DNA from: Callorhinus ursinus | Lineage: Eukaryota > Chordata > Mammalia > Carnivora > Otariidae | Assembly (NCBI RefSeq): GCF_003265705.1 | Contig: NW_020312788.1 | Coordinates: 7,666,695 to 7,730,694 of the forward strand | Length of the DNA: 64,000 nt | Reading direction: 5' to 3' | Shown: positions 24,031 through 34,960 of the stretch, piece after piece | Numbering within the stretch: position 1 is the first letter of the stretch | Layout of the letters: the number at the start of each line of letters is the position of its first letter | Translations under genes and position numbers: made by a program | The notes under the pieces: model-generated | Databases searched by the model: none | What the model was told of the DNA's origin: nothing | The model's input: the letters and a program-made list of their open reading frames with translations, nothing else

Positions 24031-25100
24031 ATTATTCTACACTTAACATTTTAACAAAAGCTCCAGTTTTTATCCCTTCTATCATCTCACCCTCTTCCTG
24101 CATCCAAATGTCTTTATTTGAAAAAAGAGGTACAATTTATTTGAAATTATAAGGAAAAAACAAGTGAATCATGATTATGGAAAAACTGTGAAGTCATAAA
24201 GGCAGATTTCTCTGGGAACATATCTATGAGCTAGATTGAAAGTTTGCTGCATAAAGAAATGTGCCCACATTCTTGTGTTCTGCTAACGTTGCATTGCTAT
24301 AAAAAGTCAGACTTACAAAATCCCAACAGAATATGTACATTATAGCAGTTGCTAAGGTAACCCCTTTAAAATTCTCTAAATAGAAAAAAGAATTAAAAAT
24401 ACACTGTTTGAGGGCAGATAAGTTAAGGCTATCCCAAAGCTTTCTAAGAGTATTTTTGTGGCAGCAATAAATGACTGTAAGGAAAATAGCTGGAATCTAA
24501 GCTGAGACTGAGTCACACAGGTAAATAATTAACCATTATAAATTAAATTTAAACAGCAGAGGATTAAGCCCTCCTGAAGTTCCCTTTAGGTACGCACAAG
24601 GAAAAGTAGCCTCAAGGAGAACTAAAAATGAGGAAATTAAACTATATTGTCATATTCCTCCCTTAGGGTGAATTCACGATGAAGAGGGAACAAAGCTGGG
24701 AATAATTTCCTCAATATACAACTCTTCCTATTCAAACTTTATCTTTCCTGTGGGGTGAACTTTGAAACTAGATTTCTTACATAAGCGCCTGGAAATGCAC
24801 AGAGAACAAGTTTCAGAACGAGATTAAATTACCTTCTACTCAAAAAGTATAAAGTATCTAAATACATATTATTTAAAGAGGCAGCCACTGGATGTCATTG
24901 TAATGCCATGAAAATAAGTTTCATAAGTAAACCTTTATTCCATAAATTTGATAGTGTTCAGCACAGCTCAATTTATATTATCTAGAACATCATCAAATAT
25001 AGGTTTTCCAAATTTGTTTTGTTTGGTGGAGACAGTGATGAGGTATTCATTAAAGGACATAAATAACTTATCTAACTTGTTATTTTTTTCTGTTTTGTTG
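24031..25100. other. No recognised gene or repeat
   Basis: AT-rich single-copy-looking sequence without a credible coding frame. Confidence 0.45.
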
Positions 25101-25104
25101 TTGT

Positions 25105-25232
25105 TGTTGTTTAAGTAGTCTCCACGCCCAGCATGGAGCCCAACGCAGGGCTAGAGCTCACAACCCTGAGATCAAGACCTGAACTGAAATCAAGAGTCAG
25201 ATGTTTAACCGATTAAGCCACTCAGGCACCCC
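25105..25232 (-). mobile_element. Old, shortened CAN-SINE
   Basis: TCTCCACGCCCAGCATGGAGCCCAACGCAGG, CTCACAACCCTGAGATCAAGACC and GATTAAGCCACTCAGGCACCCC match the SINE head and middle in reverse. The CT-rich body is missing and the tail is replaced by (TTG)n-like sequence. Confidence 0.85.
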
Positions 25233-26018
25233 TTTTTTTTTGTTTTATTAGTCAACTGGGAAGTAGACTGAAGATATTTTATGATTTTTCTGTTGCAACA
25301 ATTTGGTACTTGGTTTAGTTTGTATTATTAATTAATGAACAAACATTTTATTAACGAAGACATTATTATGGTTCAGTTGAACCAGAGATATGATGAAGAT
25401 CTGAGGCCCAGCCCCACTGGGTACTTTAGCTTTTTTTGAGGCTACTGGGGAAAAAAATGATTGATGAGGCACTCGTGGAGGTGGGGCATCGGATCACTGT
25501 ATCTGCCAAGGAACTTTGCCCCTTCTACTATGTAGGATACCTTGTTCAGTGGACTAGATGCCCAGAGAAGCTCCTGATAGGATTCCACAGTTTAAGCACA
25601 AATAGTCAAATTGACAGAAATACCAATGAAAAGATGGGTTAGATGAAGTTACTCTTGTTCTATATGAAGTCAGACCAAAAACCTTAGGTAATTAGGAAAA
25701 TGCCTAACCCCCATCTCTGACATCCCTATTTCTCTTAATAATGACCCATGATAAATCTGTTTTTTATTTATCTAAGCAAATTTACTGAAGTAAATTCAAC
25801 AAAACCAGGATTCCAACAAAATTCTATGTCGGCCAAAGGGCACAAGGGGTCAAGATTTAAGAAATCAAGTTAGTCTGTGTACCTCTTAGAACTTTATAAT
25901 GAGTTTTATGATATCAAAGGCTCTGAGAATTCTTTCGGTAAAAAACTCTATATATGTTTAATACAGATTTGTTGCTTTTTAAATCCTGTCATAATTCATC
26001 AATCTAATATGTTGTCTC
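25233..26018. other. No recognised gene or repeat
   Basis: Single-copy-looking. A 68-codon plus-strand frame (25436-25642) has no recognisable domain and no support from the flanks. Confidence 0.4.
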
Positions 26019-26019
26019 T

Positions 26020-26208
26020 TGGGTGCCTGGGTGGCTCAGTCAGTTAAGCGTCTGCCTTTGGCTCGGGTCATGATCCCAGGGTACTGGGATCGAGTTCTGC
26101 ATCAGGCTCCCTGTTCAGCAGGGAGTCTGCTTCTTCCTCTGACTCTCCCCCGTCTCGTGCTTGCTCTCTCTCTCTCTGAAATAAACAAACAAATAAATCT
26201 TAAAAAAT
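26020..26208 (+). mobile_element. CAN-SINE
   Basis: The element carries GGGTGCCTGGGTGGCTCAGT, TTAAGCGTCTGCCTTTGGCTCGGG, TTCAGCAGGGAGTCTGCTTC and an AAACAAACAAATAAATCTT tail. The duplication is not clear. Confidence 0.94.
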
Positions 26209-26682
26209 AATGTTTTCACTTTTGACACACTTAAAATTTATGAATAGATTTTCTAGAGAAAAAGAAACACCATATGAAATGTACATGCACAATTATTAAC
26301 CAGAATTGGTATTTAATTGTTTCTAGACTTAACTACAGCTTTCTTCTTGAGTAGAAGCATCTAAGTTTCAGTCTAGACCTTCTTCGCATTCTGAATTTAA
26401 GATTCTTCTGAATCACCGTGGTGTCAGAGTTGTACAGTTTTTCCTATAATGTGATGATGTCTTTTTACCATGTTCAGTTCTGATGCACCATTTCAAAGAT
26501 TGATGTTTTTTTCATTGTTTGGGGTATTCTATTTCCACCATGCTCTCATTCTGCAAGCTCTTGTGCAGATGCCCTTTTAATCTTAACCACAAAGCAGCTG
26601 AAGAAAAAAATCAGTACACTATGGGCTTCATACTCTTTTTCTTAGATAGCTCGTTCTAAATGCATCAGTTCTAAATGCAACA

Positions 26683-26840
26683 CTTGGAGAGTTGTTAAAA
26701 CACAGATTGTTAGGCCCCACTTCCGGAGTTCCCAATTCAGGATTTGGGATGGACCTCAGGAATTTATATTTACCCAGTTCCTATGTGATGCTGATACTGC
26801 AGCCTAGGGACCACACTTGGGGAACTACTGACTAAGATTT
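26683..26840 (-). mobile_element. MER5A-type hAT (Charlie) DNA transposon
   Basis: The order GAGAGTTGTTAAAACACAGATTGTTAGGCCCCAC, GGACCTCAGGAATTTATATTT, ATGTGATGCTGATACTGCAG and TTGGGGAACTACTGAC matches MER5A in reverse orientation. It is a non-autonomous element mobilised by hAT transposase in early mammals and is now inert. Confidence 0.82.
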
Positions 26841-27696
26841 TCTCTAAAACGATTTGTTCAAACATCCAAGGGCTGGAGGTAGTAAGGTATACTATCAGGA
26901 ATAAAAACAATGTCATAGCTCAGACTGTGAAACTTATTCTCTGCTGATTGGATGAGTTGATTGTTCATAGAACCTATTAAAAATATGTGGGCCAGGTATG
27001 TTAACTAAAGATCTCTTGTGTGAATATTCAAGAAAAATTTTTCCAGTCATGTACCATGTTTAAGGCAAGTATAATTATATATTTGAGAAAGAAAATATAT
27101 ATACATCCTTATGTAACTTTCTGTCTTTTAAAATGATACAAGATGGTAGGAGTAGTATTAAATAGCATCAAAGTGAACTACTTCATTTCAAAACTGGTGT
27201 TTTTGAAATTAACACCTGAGCTTTAGGATTGGAAGTATAATTTGCAGTATATTTGATACACTATTTATCTATTTTTTATTTGATTAAATTTGAGGTTAAT
27301 TTTTTTCTTCATTGAATCACAGAAATTCACCCAGTGTCTTCTGAAAGTCAAAATGGGATGATGGAAATTTGACATCCAATTGATATTACTTCATGAGGCA
27401 CAAAATGGATCCTAAGTTCTTTTAACTTTGAGAAGTATATTATTTTGTTATGGAAATTTGTCAATGTGTATGGATTTTAATTGTATTTCCTCATATGTAA
27501 CAAACAATTATTTTGAATAAGTCTCAATGACAAAAGGAAATCAAACTTTTTTTTTCTGAGTGTCTTGCATCTTGAAGTTTGAAAGTTTCTTGGTTGTTTC
27601 TTCTCAATAAAATATAGAAATGTCTTTTAATCCGTGATAGGTGTTTAAATCTCATAACTGTATTTGTATGTTCTTTTTGTTTCAAAATCTTATTAT
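26841..27696. other. No recognised gene or repeat
   Basis: AT-rich single-copy-looking sequence upstream of the large L1 insertion. Confidence 0.45.
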
Positions 27697-27709
27697 AGTG
27701 AAAACTTTT
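27697..27709. repeat. Target-site duplication of L1 copy 1, 3' side
   Basis: AGTGAAAACTTTT abuts the poly(A) side of the minus-strand L1. It is repeated exactly at 34425-34437. Confidence 0.9.
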
Positions 27710-28166
27710 TAAAATTTTTTTATTGTTATGTTAATCACCATACATTACATCATTAGTTTTTGATGTAGTGTTCCATGATTCATTGTTTGCGCATAACACC
27801 CAGTGCTCCACGCAGAACGTACCCTCTTTAATACCCATCACCAGGCTAACCCATCCACCCACCCCCCTCCCCTCTAGAACCCTCAGTTTGTTTTTCAGAG
27901 TCCATCGTCTCTCATGGTTCATCTCCCCCTCTGACTTACTCCCCTTCATTCTTCCCTTCCTGCTAATTTCTTCTTCTTTTTTTTCTCTTAATATATATTG
28001 CATTATTTGTTTCAGAAGTACAGATCTGTGATTCAAAAGTCTTGCACAATTCACAGCGCTCACCATAGCACATACCCTCCCCACTGTCTATCACCCAGCC
28101 ACCCCATCCCTCCCACCCCCCACCACTCCAGCAACCCTCACTTCGTTTCCTGAGATTAAGAATTCC
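27710..28166 (-). other. L1 copy 1 3'UTR and A-rich tail
   Basis: It follows the ORF2 stop (frame ending MTSLI). It holds a C-rich tract at 28091-28128 on the plus strand, which is G-runs on the sense strand and could form a G-quadruplex as in other mammalian L1 3'UTRs. It ends in GTGATTAACATAACAATAAA and an A-rich tail. Confidence 0.85.
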
Positions 28167-31100
28167 TCATATCAATGAGGTCATATGATACATGTCTTTT
28201 TCTGATTGACTTATTTCACTCAGCATAACACCTTCCAGTTCCATCCACGTCGTTGCAAATGGCAAGATCTCATTCCTTTTGATGGCTGCATAATATTCCA
28301 TTGTGTATATATACCACTTCTTCTTTATCCATTCATCTGTCAATGGACATCTTGGCGCTTTCCACAATTTGGCTATTGTGGACATTGCTGCTATAACATT
28401 GGGGTGCACGTACCCCTTCGGATCCCTACATTTGTATCTTTGTGGTAAATACCCAGTAGTGCAATTACTGGATCATATGGTAGCACTACTTTCAACTGTT
28501 TGAGGACCCTCCATACTGTTTTCCAGAGTGGCTGCACCAGCTTGCATTCCCACCAACAGTGTAGGAGGGTTCCCCTTTCTCCACATCCCTGTCAACATCT
28601 GTCATTTCCTGACTTGAGAATTTTAGCCATTCTGACTGGTGTGAGGTCGTATCTCATTGAGGTTTTGATTTGGATTTGCCTGATGCTGAGCAATGTTGAG
28701 CACGTTTTCATGTGTCTGTTGGCCATTTGGATGTCTTCTTTGGAAAAATGTCTGTTCATGCCTTCTGCCCATTTCTTGATTGGATTATTTGTTCTTTGGG
28801 TGTTGAGTTTGATAAGTTCTTTATAGATTTTGGATACTAGCCCTTTATCTGATATGTCATTTGCAAATATCTTCTCCCATTCTGTCAGTTGTGTTTTGGT
28901 TTTGTGGACTGTTTCTTTTGCTGTACAAAAGCTTTTTATCTTGATGAAATCCCAATAGTTCATTTTTGCCCTTGCTACCCTTGCCTTTGGCGATGTTTCT
29001 AGGAAGTTGTTGCTGCGGCTGAGGTCGAAGAGGTTACTACCTGTGCTCTCCTTTAGGATTTTGATGGACTCCTGTCTCACGTTTAGGTCTTTTGTCCATT
29101 TTGAGTCTATTTTTGTGTGTGGTGTAAGGAAATGGTCCAGTTTCATTCTTCTGCATGTGGCTGTCCAATTTTCCCAGCACCATTTGTTGAAGAGACTGTC
29201 TTTTTTCCATTGGATATTCTTTCCTGCTTTGTCAAAGATGAGTTGACCATAGAGTTGAGGGTTCATTTCTGGGCTCTCTATTCTGTTCCATTGATCTCTG
29301 TGTCTGTTTTTGTGCCAGTACCATACTGTCTTGATGATGACAGCTTTGTAATGTAGCTGGAAGTCCAGAATTGTGATGCTGCCAGCTTTGCTTTTTTTTT
29401 CAATATTCCTCTGGCTATTCGGGGTCTCTTCTGGTTCCATACAAACTTTAGGATTATTTGTTCCATTTCTTTGAAAAAAGTGGATGGTATTTTGATGGGG
29501 ATTGCATTGAATGTGTAGATTGCTCTAGGTAGCATTGACATCTTCACAATGTTGGTTCTTCCAATCCATGAGCATGGAACGTTTTTCCATTTCTTTGTGT
29601 CTTCTTCAGTTTCTTTCATGAGTATTTTATAGTTTTCTGAGTACAGATCCTTTGCCTCTTTGGTTAAATTTATTCCTAGGTATCTTATGGTTTTGGGTGC
29701 AATTGTAAATGGGATCGACTCCTTGATTTGTCTCTCTTCTGTCTTGTTGTTGGTGTATAGGAATGCCACTGATTTCTGTGCATTGATTTTATATCCTGCT
29801 ACCTTACTGAATTCCTGTATGAGTTCTAGCAGTTTTGGGGTGGAGTCTTTTGGGTTTTCCACATACAGTGTCATATCATCTGCAAAGAGTGAGAGTTTGA
29901 CTTCCTCTTTGCCAACTTGGATGCCTTTGATTTCTTTTTGTTGTCTGATTGCTGTGGCTAGGACTTCTAATACTATGTTGAATAGCAGTGGTGAGAGTGG
30001 ACATCCCTGCCGCGTTCCTGACCTTAGGGGAAACGCTCTCAGCTTTTCCCCATTGAGAATGATATTCGCTGTAGGTTTTTCATAGATGGCTTTTATGATA
30101 TTGAGGTATGTACCCTCTATCCCTATACTCTGAAGAGTTTTGATCAAGAAAGGATGCTGTACTTTGTCAAATGCTTTTTCTGCGTCTATTGAGAGGATCG
30201 TATGGTTCTTGTTCTTTCTTTGATTAATGTATTGTATCACGTTGATTGATTTGCAGATGTTGAACCAACCTTGCGACCCAGGGATAAATCCCACTTGGTC
30301 ATGGTGAATAATCCTTTTAATGTACTGTTGGATCCTACTGGCCAGTATTGTGGTGAGAATTTTTGCATCCATGTTCATCAAGGATATTGGTCTGTAATTC
30401 TCCTTTTTGATGGGGTCTTTGTCTGGTTTTGGGATCAAGGTAATGGTGGCCTCATAAAACAAGTTTGGAAGTTGGCCTTCCATTTCTATTTTCTGGAACA
30501 GTTTCAGAAGAATAGGTATTAATTCTTCTTTAAATGTTTGATAGAATTCCCCTGGGAAGCCATCTGGCCCTGGGCTTTTATTTGTTGGGAGATTTTTGAT
30601 GACTGCTTCAATTTCCTTAGTGGTTATAGGTCTGTTCAGGTTTTCTATTTCTTCCTGGTTCAGTTTTGGAAGTTGATACATATCTAGGAATGCACCCATT
30701 TCTTCCAGGTTATCTAATTTGCTGGCATTGAGTTGCTCATAATATGTACTTATAATTGTTTGTATTTCTTTGGTGTTGGTTGTGATCTCTCCTCTTTCCT
30801 TCATGATTTTGTTGATTTGGGTCATTTCTCTTTTCTTTTTGATAAATCTGGCCAGGGGTTTATCAATCTTGTTAATTCTTTCAAAGAACCAGCTCTTAGC
30901 TTCGTTGTTCTGTTCTACTGTTCTTTTGGTTTCTATTTCATTGATTTCTGCTCTGATCTTTATTATTTCTCTTCTCCTGCTGGGTTTAGGCTTTCTTTGC
31001 TGTTCTTTCTCTAGCTCCTTTAGGTGTAGGGTTAGGTTGTGTATTTGAGACCTTTCTTGTTTCTTGAGAAAGGCTTGTAGTCCTATATACTTTCCTCCTC

Positions 31101-31981
31101 AGGACTGCCTTTGCTGTATCCCAAAGATTTTGAACAGTTGTGTTTTCATTTTCACTGGTTTCCATGAATTTTTTAAATTCTTCTTTAATTTCCTGGTTGA
31201 CCCATTCATTCTTCAGTAGGATGCTCTTTAGCCTCCATGTATTTGAGTTCTTTCCGACTTTCCTCTTGTGATTGAGTTCTAGTTTCAAAGCATTGTGGTC
31301 TGAAAATATGCAGGGAATAATCCCAATCTTTTGGTATCGGTTGAGACCTGATTTGTGACCTAGGATGTGATCAATTCTGGAGAATGTTCCATGGGCACTA
31401 GAGAAGAATGAGTATTCCGTTGCCTTGGGATGGAATGTTCTGAATATGTCTGTGAAATCCATTTGGTCCAGTGTTTCATTTAAAGTCTTTATTTCCTTGT
31501 TGATCTTTTGCTTAGATGATCAGTGCATTTCAGTCAGGGGGATGTTAAAGTCCCCCACTATTATTGTATTGTTGTCAATATGTTTCTTTGCTTTTGTTAT
31601 TAATTGCCTTATATAATTGGCTGCTCCCATGTTAGGGGCATAGATATTTACAATTGTTAGATCTTCTTGTTGGATAGACCCTTTAAGTAAGATATAGTGT
31701 CCTTCTTCATCTCTTATTACAGTCTTTGTGTTAAAATCTAATTTGTCTGATATAAGGATTGCCACCCCAGCTTTCTTTTGGTGTCCATTAGCATGGTAAA
31801 TGGTTTTCCACCCCCTCACTTTCAATCTGGGGGTGTCTTTGGGTCTAAAATGAGTCACTTGCAGACAGCATATTGATGGGTCTTGTTTTTTAATCCAATC
31901 TGATAGCCTGTGTCTTTTGACTGGGGCATTTAGCCCATTTACATTCAGGGTAACTATTGAAAGATATGAGTTTAGTGCCAT
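28167..31981 (-). pseudogene. L1 ORF2 (endonuclease-reverse transcriptase), broken
   Basis: The frame starts at 31981 with MALNSYLSIVTLNVNGLN and ends at 28167 with YHMTSLI, about 1,270 codons, the normal ORF2 length. The order is APE-type endonuclease (residues 1 to ~240), reverse transcriptase (FADD active-site box at 29875-29886) and a C-terminal Cys-rich region. Breaks seen: residue 42, the Glu of the CLQETH motif, is Val (codon 31856-31858); a TGA replaces AGA at residue 154 (31520-31522); a one-base gain near 31094-31100; a nine-A run at 29392-29400 shifts frame; and TGA replaces a Trp codon at 28592-28594. The longest surviving frame, 515 codons at 29278-30825, covers the RT core. In a live copy the protein nicks DNA and copies L1 RNA into the genome. 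Confidence 0.95.
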
Positions 31982-32062
31982 TGTATTGCCTGCAAGGTGA
32001 CTGTGACTGTATATTTTCTGTTTTCCTTTCTGGTCTATGCTGCTTTTAGGCTCTCTCTTTGC

Positions 32063-32443
32063 TTAGAGGACCCCTTTCAAGATTTCTTGTAGGGCTGGTT
32101 TCGTGTTTGCAAATTCCTTTAGTTTTTGTTTGTCCTGGAAGATTTTTATCTCTCCTTCTATTTTCAATGACAGCCTAGCTGGAGATAGTATTCTTGGCTG
32201 CATGTTTTTCTCGTTTAGTGCTCTGAAGATATCTTGCCAGTCCTTTCTGGCCTTCCAGGTCTCTGTGGATAGGTCTGTTGCCAATCTAATGTTTCTACCA
32301 TTGTAGGTTACATATCTCTTCTCCCGAGCTGCTTTCAGGATTTTCTCTTTGTCTCTGAGACTCGTAAGTTTTACTATTAGATGTCGGGGTGTTGACCTAT
32401 TTTTATTGATTTTGAGAGGGGTTCTCTGTGCCTCCTGGATTTT
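32063..32443 (-). pseudogene. L1 ORF1 C-terminal part, truncated by the assembly gap
   Basis: From the edge of the gap to the TAA at 32063-32065 the frame is open for 126 codons. It contains IQEAQRTPLKINKNRSTP, LRDKEKILKAAREKRYVTY and EKNMQPRIL, which belong to the RNA-binding and C-terminal domains of ORF1p, the L1 RNA chaperone. The N-terminal coiled coil and start lie in the 400-N gap. The stop is 81 bp upstream of the ORF2 start, a normal L1 spacing. I cannot tell whether the full ORF1 is intact. Unlike copy 2, no stop or frameshift is visible in the part shown. Confidence 0.9.
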
Positions 32444-32843
32444 NNNNNNNNNNNNNNNNNNNNNNNNNNNNNNNNNNNNNNNNNNNNNNNNNNNNNNNNN
32501 NNNNNNNNNNNNNNNNNNNNNNNNNNNNNNNNNNNNNNNNNNNNNNNNNNNNNNNNNNNNNNNNNNNNNNNNNNNNNNNNNNNNNNNNNNNNNNNNNNNN
32601 NNNNNNNNNNNNNNNNNNNNNNNNNNNNNNNNNNNNNNNNNNNNNNNNNNNNNNNNNNNNNNNNNNNNNNNNNNNNNNNNNNNNNNNNNNNNNNNNNNNN
32701 NNNNNNNNNNNNNNNNNNNNNNNNNNNNNNNNNNNNNNNNNNNNNNNNNNNNNNNNNNNNNNNNNNNNNNNNNNNNNNNNNNNNNNNNNNNNNNNNNNNN
32801 NNNNNNNNNNNNNNNNNNNNNNNNNNNNNNNNNNNNNNNNNNN
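32444..32843. other. Assembly gap (400 N) inside L1 copy 1
   Basis: Exactly 400 Ns. The flanks align with copy 2 at 62714 and 63821, so the corresponding stretch in copy 2 is 1,106 bp. The gap therefore hides most of ORF1 and the inner 5'UTR, and its stated length is probably not the true one. Confidence 0.95.
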
Positions 32844-34080
32844 AAAAATAAGGGTAACTACTATGAAGGGATAAAATATGACTCTAAAAATGAAAAATAA
32901 AAAATGTTTTTTTAAAAGAGGGATTGATAAGATGTTGGTTGAAAAAGGGAAAAAGAAAAATTAAAGAAAAAAACAGTTAAAAAATTAACTTTGAAAAACT
33001 AATGAATCATGATACAAAAGCCATGAATTCTATGTGTAGTATTCCCCTAGCACTGGAGTTCTCCTGTTCTCCTTGATCGGTAAACTTGGTCTTGGCTTGC
33101 TGGCTGTTCGTGCTGATCTTCTGGGGGAGGGGCCTGTTGCCGTGGTTCCCAAATGTCTTTGCTGGAGGCAGAATTGCCCCGCCCTTGTCGGTCCGGGCTA
33201 AGCAAGCTGCTCGGGTTTGCTCTCAGGAGCTTTCGTTCCCTGCAAGCTCTCGGTACAGCTTTGGAGGACTAGGGTGAAAATGGTGGCCTCCCAATCTCCA
33301 CCCGGAGGAGCCGAGAACTCAGGGCCCCACTCCTCAGTGCACCCCCAGAGAAAAGCAGTCAGTCACTCCCGTCTCCCCAGTCTCCGGGTACACTCCATGC
33401 TCACCCGCCCTGTGACCAAGCGTTTCTATCTCTGGCACCCGACCCCGTGTGGAGTCTCCAAACCCAGCAGATCCCTGCGGTGTGCTCCCGCGCCGCTCCT
33501 CCCCGGGAAGGAAGGGGAGTCTCACCGGCTCTGCCGCTCGTTGGGTCCCTGCTGGAGGAGCAGTGGTCCGACTGGGCCGTGGATCACAGTTTATGGCCAC
33601 CCCGAGCTGAGAGCCCGCACCTCGGCTCCGTCTCTGCAGCCGGCTTCCCCGCTCCTATACCTGGGAGCTCTGCCGCACTCAGGCACCCCTGGTCTTTCTG
33701 TGACCCCGAGGGTCCTGAGACCACACTGTCCCACAAGGTTTCCACCTCCTGCTTAGCCACTGGAGTGACCGTCCCTCAGCGGAGCCGACTTCTAAAAGTT
33801 CCGATTTTGTGCTCCGCGGCTCTATCACTTGCCAGAAGCGGTCGGCAGAGGCCCCTCCCCCGCCATCTATCCTCCCGAATATCGCCCCGGATTCACTTCT
33901 CCGCACGTCCTACCTTCCAGTAAGTGGTTGCTTCTCTGTTCAGAGAGCTGTTGCTACTCTCCTCTTCGATCTCCTGTTGAGTTTGTAGCTGTTCAGAATG
34001 GTTTGATCCCTGTCCAGCTGAATTCCTGAGACCAGATGAAATCCAGGTCTCCTGCTCCTCCGCCATCTTGCTCTGCCCCC
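32844..34080 (-). other. L1 copy 1 5'UTR, CpG-rich outer part
   Basis: The inner part (32844-33020) is A-rich and matches copy 2 at 63821-64000. The outer part (about 33050-34080) is G+C and CpG rich and contains several by-chance open frames (for example 179 codons on plus at 33217-33756). This is the expected site of the L1 pol II promoter. It ends at the G-run GGGGGCAGAGC (minus strand, 34080). Confidence 0.85.
34061..34070 (-). promoter_or_regulatory. YY1-like site at the L1 5' terminus
   Basis: Minus-strand CAAGATGGCG lies 11 bases inside the L1 start. Human L1 has a CAAGATGGC YY1 site at an equivalent place, where it directs accurate transcription start. The function here is inferred from that similarity. 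Confidence 0.7.
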
Positions 34081-34424
34081 AGGATTCTGCATTCTTGAAG
34101 TTTATCAGTGACATCTCAACAGGCAGCTCTGGATGGACTGCGAGTGATGTCCACTCAGTTAAACTCACAGCGCCGTCCTCTTTTAAAGAAAGATTAGGTT
34201 TCAGGATTCTGTAATGTAGATTAACCATTTTTCCTCTGTCGAGGGTGGGGGTCTCCGCGGGCGCTCCTCGCCGAAGACAGGGAGCAGCGCCGGCCTGCTG
34301 CGCCCGCCCACGGGGCTCAGCGTGTCCCCGGCCCTGGGTCCCACTGCCCCCTTCATGGCCGGCCGCTCCCTCCACCCCAACCCTGAGTCTCCCTCCCCGT
34401 TCGCCTCCCAGCTCCAGAGCCTAC
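34081..34424 (-). other. Non-L1 sequence captured at the 5' end of L1 copy 1
   Basis: This 344-bp segment lies outside the L1 5' terminus but inside the target-site duplication, so it arrived with the L1. Read on the minus strand, the first ~175 bp is CpG rich and looks like a promoter or first-exon leader. The rest is AT-richer and holds an ATG at 34228-34226 in a fair context (GGAAAAATGG). The frame from that ATG, and an upstream in-frame ATG at 34375, stays open across the junction into the L1 5'UTR, stopping at 33893 (160 codons in all). I do not recognise the encoded peptide (it contains MVNLHYRILKPN). Likely origins are a 5' transduction from a gene promoter upstream of the source L1, splicing of an upstream exon to the L1, or template switching. 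Confidence 0.75.
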
Positions 34425-34437
34425 AGTGAAAACTTTT
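34425..34437. repeat. Target-site duplication of L1 copy 1, 5' side
   Basis: AGTGAAAACTTTT is followed by AAAA. On the minus strand this reads TTTT/AAAAGTTTTCACT, the preferred L1 endonuclease site. Confidence 0.9.
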
Positions 34438-34671
34438 AAAAGATATTTTCAACGACCTTTAAGTTCACAAATATAAATATAAATAATATGTGATTTTATC
34501 AATGCTAATAACTGAGGTGACAATCTGCTCAGATTCTTTTTATGCACATTTGACATAGATACAAGCCAAGACAACACACCTCTGTCTTCTGCCAAGAGGC
34601 TGGCCATAAAGATGTGAAAAAATGTATATGCATTTATTATTTGAAAGCAAAAAGAAATCCATTAATTTTTT

Positions 34672-34740
34672 CATTTATTCAAAAACATTAATCGGATGCT
34701 TAATACGTGCCAGGCAGGTACTATGCTTGATTCCGAATTT
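34672..34740 (-). repeat. L2 3' end fragment
   Basis: TCATTTATTCAAAAACATTAATCGGATGCTTAATACGTGCCAGGCAGG resembles the reverse complement of the L2 terminus. Confidence 0.5.
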
Positions 34741-34834
34741 GCAAAGATGTTGCTACCTTTACTACATCTTCCAACAGCACCTCTAATGAAGATGCTGCAG
34801 CAGTTGCCACTGCTGCTAATAAAGATGAGGATGA

Positions 34835-34960
34835 TGATTGCTAACAATCTCCCAGGCATTGCTCTTGAGTGTTTCACTCATTTAATCATTAGGACAAATG
34901 TAGGAGGTGGGTACTCTTATCTTCAGTTTACAGTTGAGGAAACTAGAGCAGCTGGTCTAG
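34835..34960 (-). repeat. MIR SINE fragment
   Basis: CACTCATTTAATCATTAGGACAAATGTAGGAGGTGGGTACTCTTATCTTCAGTTTACAGTTGAGGAAACT matches the MIR core in reverse. Confidence 0.65.

Larger units (their letters stand above)
27710..34424 (-). mobile_element. Full-length carnivore L1 (copy 1) with extra 5' sequence
   Basis: One insertion of about 6.7 kb, bounded by a perfect 13-bp duplication. On the minus strand its order is: 344 bp of non-L1 sequence (34424-34081), L1 5'UTR (34080 to the N gap), ORF1 (N-terminal part lost in the gap), ORF2 (31981-28167), and a 3'UTR with a C-rich (sense G-rich) tract and an A-rich end. The L1 proper begins GGGGGCAGAGCAAGATGGCG, the position and shape expected for an L1 5' terminus with its YY1 site. 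The empty site would read TTTT/AAAAG, a textbook L1 endonuclease target. Both reading frames are damaged, so it is not autonomous. It shares its orientation and most of its sequence with copy 2 at 58-64 kb. Confidence 0.95.

Noticed and set aside
25436..25642. 68-codon plus-strand frame
   Set aside because: Looked slightly protein-like, but it is short and isolated, with no similarity I can name.
29278..30825. 515-codon minus-strand open frame
   Set aside because: It is the reverse-transcriptase core of a broken L1 ORF2, not a host gene.
32349..32900. Long open frame over the N gap
   Set aside because: Most of it is unknown bases, so the frame is an artefact of Ns.
33217..33756. 179-codon plus-strand frame
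   Set aside because: It lies antisense in the CpG-rich L1 5'UTR, where stop codons are rare by composition. It has no recognisable domain.
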